A stretch of 8,252 nucleotides of DNA, taken from NCBI GenBank assembly GCA_964511405.1, contig CAZEFK010000271.1:1-8252 (forward strand). The letters are read 5' to 3'. The notes under the pieces were generated by a model. It was given only the letters and a program-made list of their open reading frames with translations, was not told the origin of the DNA and searched no databases. The DNA comes from CAZEFK01 sp964511405 (GTDB lineage Bacteria > Pseudomonadota > Alphaproteobacteria > Elsterales > Elsteraceae). Position numbers and translations under genes: made by a program. Of this stretch, positions 5,765-8,252 are shown one piece after another (the first letter of the stretch is position 1; each line of letters starts with the position of its first letter).

Positions 5765-5793
5765 AGGCTAAGCGCCCGCGGCGGCCTTGTCAA
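5765..5793 (-). promoter_or_regulatory. Sigma70-type promoter for leader peptide and thrS
   Basis: The minus strand carries a perfect TTGACA (5793-5788), a 17-nt spacer and TAGCCT (5770-5765), which matches the key T, A and final T of the -10 element. The predicted start is at 5758 or 5757, that is, on or one base before the leader ATG. The promoter sits in the 3' end of the degenerate receiver gene, and the -10 box overlaps that gene's TAG stop (5770-5768). The thrS unit therefore appears to have its own promoter, although read-through from the upstream gene is possible. Confidence 0.68.
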
Positions 5794-6208
5794 AGCGCCG
5801 CGCGGGCGGCTCGGCGGCAAGCATGCTGTCCACGGTCTGCCGCAGCTCGGCCATCCGCACCGGCACCTGCAGGCAGGCATCGGCACCGGCGGCGGCGGCG
5901 CCGCGAGCGACTTCCGCCGAGGCGGTGATACCCAGGACCGAGGGCGAGCGCGGCGCCTGCCGCGACTTGACCCAGCGGATGAAGGCGAGGGCGGCGCCGA
6001 CCTGCTCGTCCAGCTCGATCAGGAGCAGGTTGGGATCGGTCCGGACAAGCTGGACGCGGGCATCGGACAGCGAATCCAGCCGGGTGGTCTCGAAGCCGCC
6101 ATGGGCCAGGACGTCGCCGAACAGGAGCCGCTCCGCAGATCCCCCCATGACCAGTACCACGCGGCGGGATGATTCGCGATTCGGGCTGTCCGGGCTGCTT
6201 ACCATCAT
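5768..6208 (-). CDS. Degenerate receiver-domain protein (pseudo-receiver)
   Basis: A 146-residue protein with the fold pattern of a CheY-like receiver: a beta strand VVLVMG, LLLIELDEQ at the third strand, LGITAS at the fourth and LQVPV at the fifth. The phosphorylation site is not canonical. The acidic pair is replaced by M21-G22-G23, the phosphoacceptor position is Glu (E65), and the conserved Lys is Val (V115); only the switch Thr (T95) remains. It therefore probably cannot be phosphorylated in the usual way and may be locked in one state, since Asp-to-Glu can mimic phosphorylation. The start is ATG 6208 or 6205 (two Met in a row), without a Shine-Dalgarno sequence. A candidate promoter ends one base before it, so a leaderless message is possible. 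It is upstream of the thrS leader in the same direction. No output domain or partner is visible, and it is not obviously related in function to thrS. Confidence 0.72.
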   Translation of the reverse strand: MMVSSPDSPNRESSRRVVLVMGGSAERLLFGDVLAHGGFETTRLDSLSDARVQLVRTDPNLLLIELDEQVGAALAFIRWVKSRQAPRSPSVLGITASAEVARGAAAAGADACLQVPVRMAELRQTVDSMLAAEPPARRFDKAAAGA

Positions 6209-6423
6209 GGTTTACAAATTAATAATTAGGCCCCGCCCAAGCAAGGAAAAAACGCGATTCGCGGAAATCTATGGTTAAAAGGACCCTAAATGGGGGTATC
6301 GGGACATCTTTGAACCGGTCGGGCCCGCTAACGATTGCCCCTGCCCAGACGGCGCCCCACCATATAAGGTTGCCCGGCTAAGGAACGCCGCAGGCGGCCG
6401 GCGAAGGGGGGGAGGGACGGGAC
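6209..6423. other. Divergent intergenic region with AT-rich island
   Basis: This 215-bp gap separates the leftward pseudo-receiver gene from the rightward isomerase gene and is the most AT-rich part of the window (about 6209-6295). It holds a GATTC (CcrM-type GANTC) site at 6256-6260, with two more just inside the neighbouring gene (6171-6175, 6178-6182). A CtrA-like TTAA-N7-CTAA with one mismatch is at 6275-6289. A short palindrome (CGCGAATCGCG on the minus strand, 6263-6253) is followed leftward by six T. A TATAAG at 6363-6368 might be a -10 element for the rightward genes, but I see no well-spaced -35 for it. No convincing gene was found. Confidence 0.5.
6216..6244 (-). promoter_or_regulatory. 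Candidate promoter of the pseudo-receiver gene
   Basis: The minus strand has TTGCTT (6244-6239), 17 nt, then TAATTT (6221-6216) in an AT-rich stretch. The predicted start at about 6209 is one base before the ATG at 6208, which would make the message essentially leaderless and explain the missing Shine-Dalgarno sequence. The match to consensus is partial. Confidence 0.4.
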
Positions 6424-7029
6424 GTGGCCCAGCCGATCGATTTCTATTTCGATTTCTCGTCGCCCTATGGCTATGTCGCCGCCCAGCGCGTCGATGCCGT
6501 GGCGGCAGCCAAGGGGCGCGCGGTCGCCTGGCATCCGATCCTGCTCGGCCCGATCTTCAAGACCAGCGGCGGCCGGCCGCTGACCGAGGTCGGGCCCGCC
6601 AAGTCGGCCTATGCGCTACGCGACTTCGCCCGTTCGGCGCGGCGCGCCGGCCTGCCCTTCGTGATGCCCGAGCCGTTCCCGTTCCTGGCGGTAGCGGCGT
6701 CGCGCGCCTATTACGGCCTTGCCGCGGCCGACGAGCCGGCCGCCCGGCGGCTGGCGTTGGCGCTGTTTCGGGCCGCCTTCGGCGAGGGGCGCGACATCAG
6801 CAAGCCGGCCGGCGTGCTGGCCGTGGCCGAGGCCGCCGGCATCGACACTGCCGCCGTGGCCAAGCACCTCGAGGATCCGGCGGTCAAGGAGCGGCTGCGG
6901 GCCGAGACCGCGGCGGCCGAGGCCGCGGGTGTGTTCGGCTCACCCTTCTTCCTGGTCGACGGCGAGCCGTTCTGGGGCAACGATCGGCTGGACGAGGTCG
7001 CGGACTGGATCGCGACCGGCGGCTGGTAG
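6424..7029 (+). CDS. 2-hydroxychromene-2-carboxylate isomerase-like protein (DsbA/kappa-GST fold)
   Basis: A 201-residue protein of the HCCA isomerase family, thioredoxin-fold enzymes related to kappa-class glutathione transferases. The founding members isomerise 2-hydroxychromene-2-carboxylate with glutathione in naphthalene degradation. The N-terminal IDFYFDFSSPYGY contains the Ser-Pro (S13-P14) that replaces the CxxC of DsbA and carries the family's active-site Ser. The helical insert (about 60-155) and the C-terminal GVFGSPFFLVDGEPFWGNDRL, quoted as GVFGSPFFLVDG and EPFWGNDRL, with its cis-Pro region, are typical. The start is GTG 6424, supported by GGAGGG at 6411-6416 with a 7-nt spacer. 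It precedes the methylcrotonyl-CoA carboxylase gene by 15 nt and is probably in its operon. No aromatic degradation genes are nearby, so a real chromene substrate is doubtful; a glutathione-dependent role linked to leucine catabolism is conceivable but unproven. Confidence 0.85.
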   Translation: MAQPIDFYFDFSSPYGYVAAQRVDAVAAAKGRAVAWHPILLGPIFKTSGGRPLTEVGPAKSAYALRDFARSARRAGLPFVMPEPFPFLAVAASRAYYGLAAADEPAARRLALALFRAAFGEGRDISKPAGVLAVAEAAGIDTAAVAKHLEDPAVKERLRAETAAAEAAGVFGSPFFLVDGEPFWGNDRLDEVADWIATGGW

Positions 7030-7044
7030 GACGATCGCGACGTC

Positions 7045-8252
<1,208 letters not shown>

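Noticed and set aside
5589..5767. T-box riboswitch upstream of thrS
   Set aside because: No T-box consensus or specifier-loop architecture was recognised. The run of Thr codons in an ORF explains the leader better, and T-boxes are rare in Proteobacteria.
5683..5886. Longer 68-residue version of the Thr-rich leader ORF starting at 5886
   Set aside because: The upstream 43 codons lie inside the pseudo-receiver gene in another frame. The mapped -35/-10 elements place transcription at 5757/5758, so only the 25-residue form is expected from that promoter.
6285..6318. Ten-codon leftward ORF in the 6209-6423 gap as a second leader peptide
   Set aside because: It has no enrichment for any amino acid, no ribosome binding site and no convincing promoter.

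Overview
The window is very GC-rich, with strong G/C third-position bias and long antisense shadow frames. Its gene content (isovaleryl-CoA dehydrogenase, methylcrotonyl-CoA carboxylase beta subunit, CheY-like regulator with a GPDRR/GPERR tail, DUF2937-like protein, HCCA-isomerase-like protein) suggests a free-living alphaproteobacterium, perhaps of the Rhodospirillales. That placement is inference; no rRNA or marker gene is present.

Layout, left to right. (1) Rightward, 1-1583: the 3' end of an isovaleryl-CoA dehydrogenase gene, then a single-domain response regulator and an Hpt phosphotransfer protein, tightly packed. (2) Leftward, 1588-2395: a small one-helix membrane or exported protein preceded by a DUF2937-like membrane protein. 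(3) Rightward, 2506-4397: an acetyl-CoA acyltransferase (thiolase) and a short-chain dehydrogenase. (4) Leftward, 4401-6208: a degenerate receiver-domain protein, then a threonine-rich leader peptide and attenuator-like leader RNA, then a short threonyl-tRNA synthetase with only catalytic and anticodon-binding domains. (5) Rightward, 6424-8252: a 2-hydroxychromene-2-carboxylate isomerase-like protein and the methylcrotonyl-CoA carboxylase carboxyltransferase subunit, which runs off the right edge.

The metabolic theme is branched-chain (leucine) catabolism. Isovaleryl-CoA dehydrogenase makes 3-methylcrotonyl-CoA, methylcrotonyl-CoA carboxylase carboxylates it, and a thiolase can handle the acetoacetyl-CoA end product. 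These genes are interrupted by signalling, membrane and translation genes on both strands.

The most striking element lies at about 5589-5793 on the minus strand. A perfect TTGACA box sits 17 nt from TAGCCT and predicts a transcript starting on, or one base before, the ATG of a 25-codon ORF. That ORF contains seven consecutive Thr codons. Just downstream are mutually exclusive pairings (5717-5704; 5709-5702 with 5666-5658; 5668-5640) of the kind expected for ribosome-mediated attenuation. The next gene is the editing-domain-less ThrRS. The simplest model is a starvation-inducible, tRNA-Thr-charging-controlled spare ThrRS, a Gram-negative functional analogue of T-box-controlled thrZ of Bacillus. 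The attenuator reading is well supported by codon and fold logic, but the terminator lacks a clear U-tract, so its final output step is uncertain.
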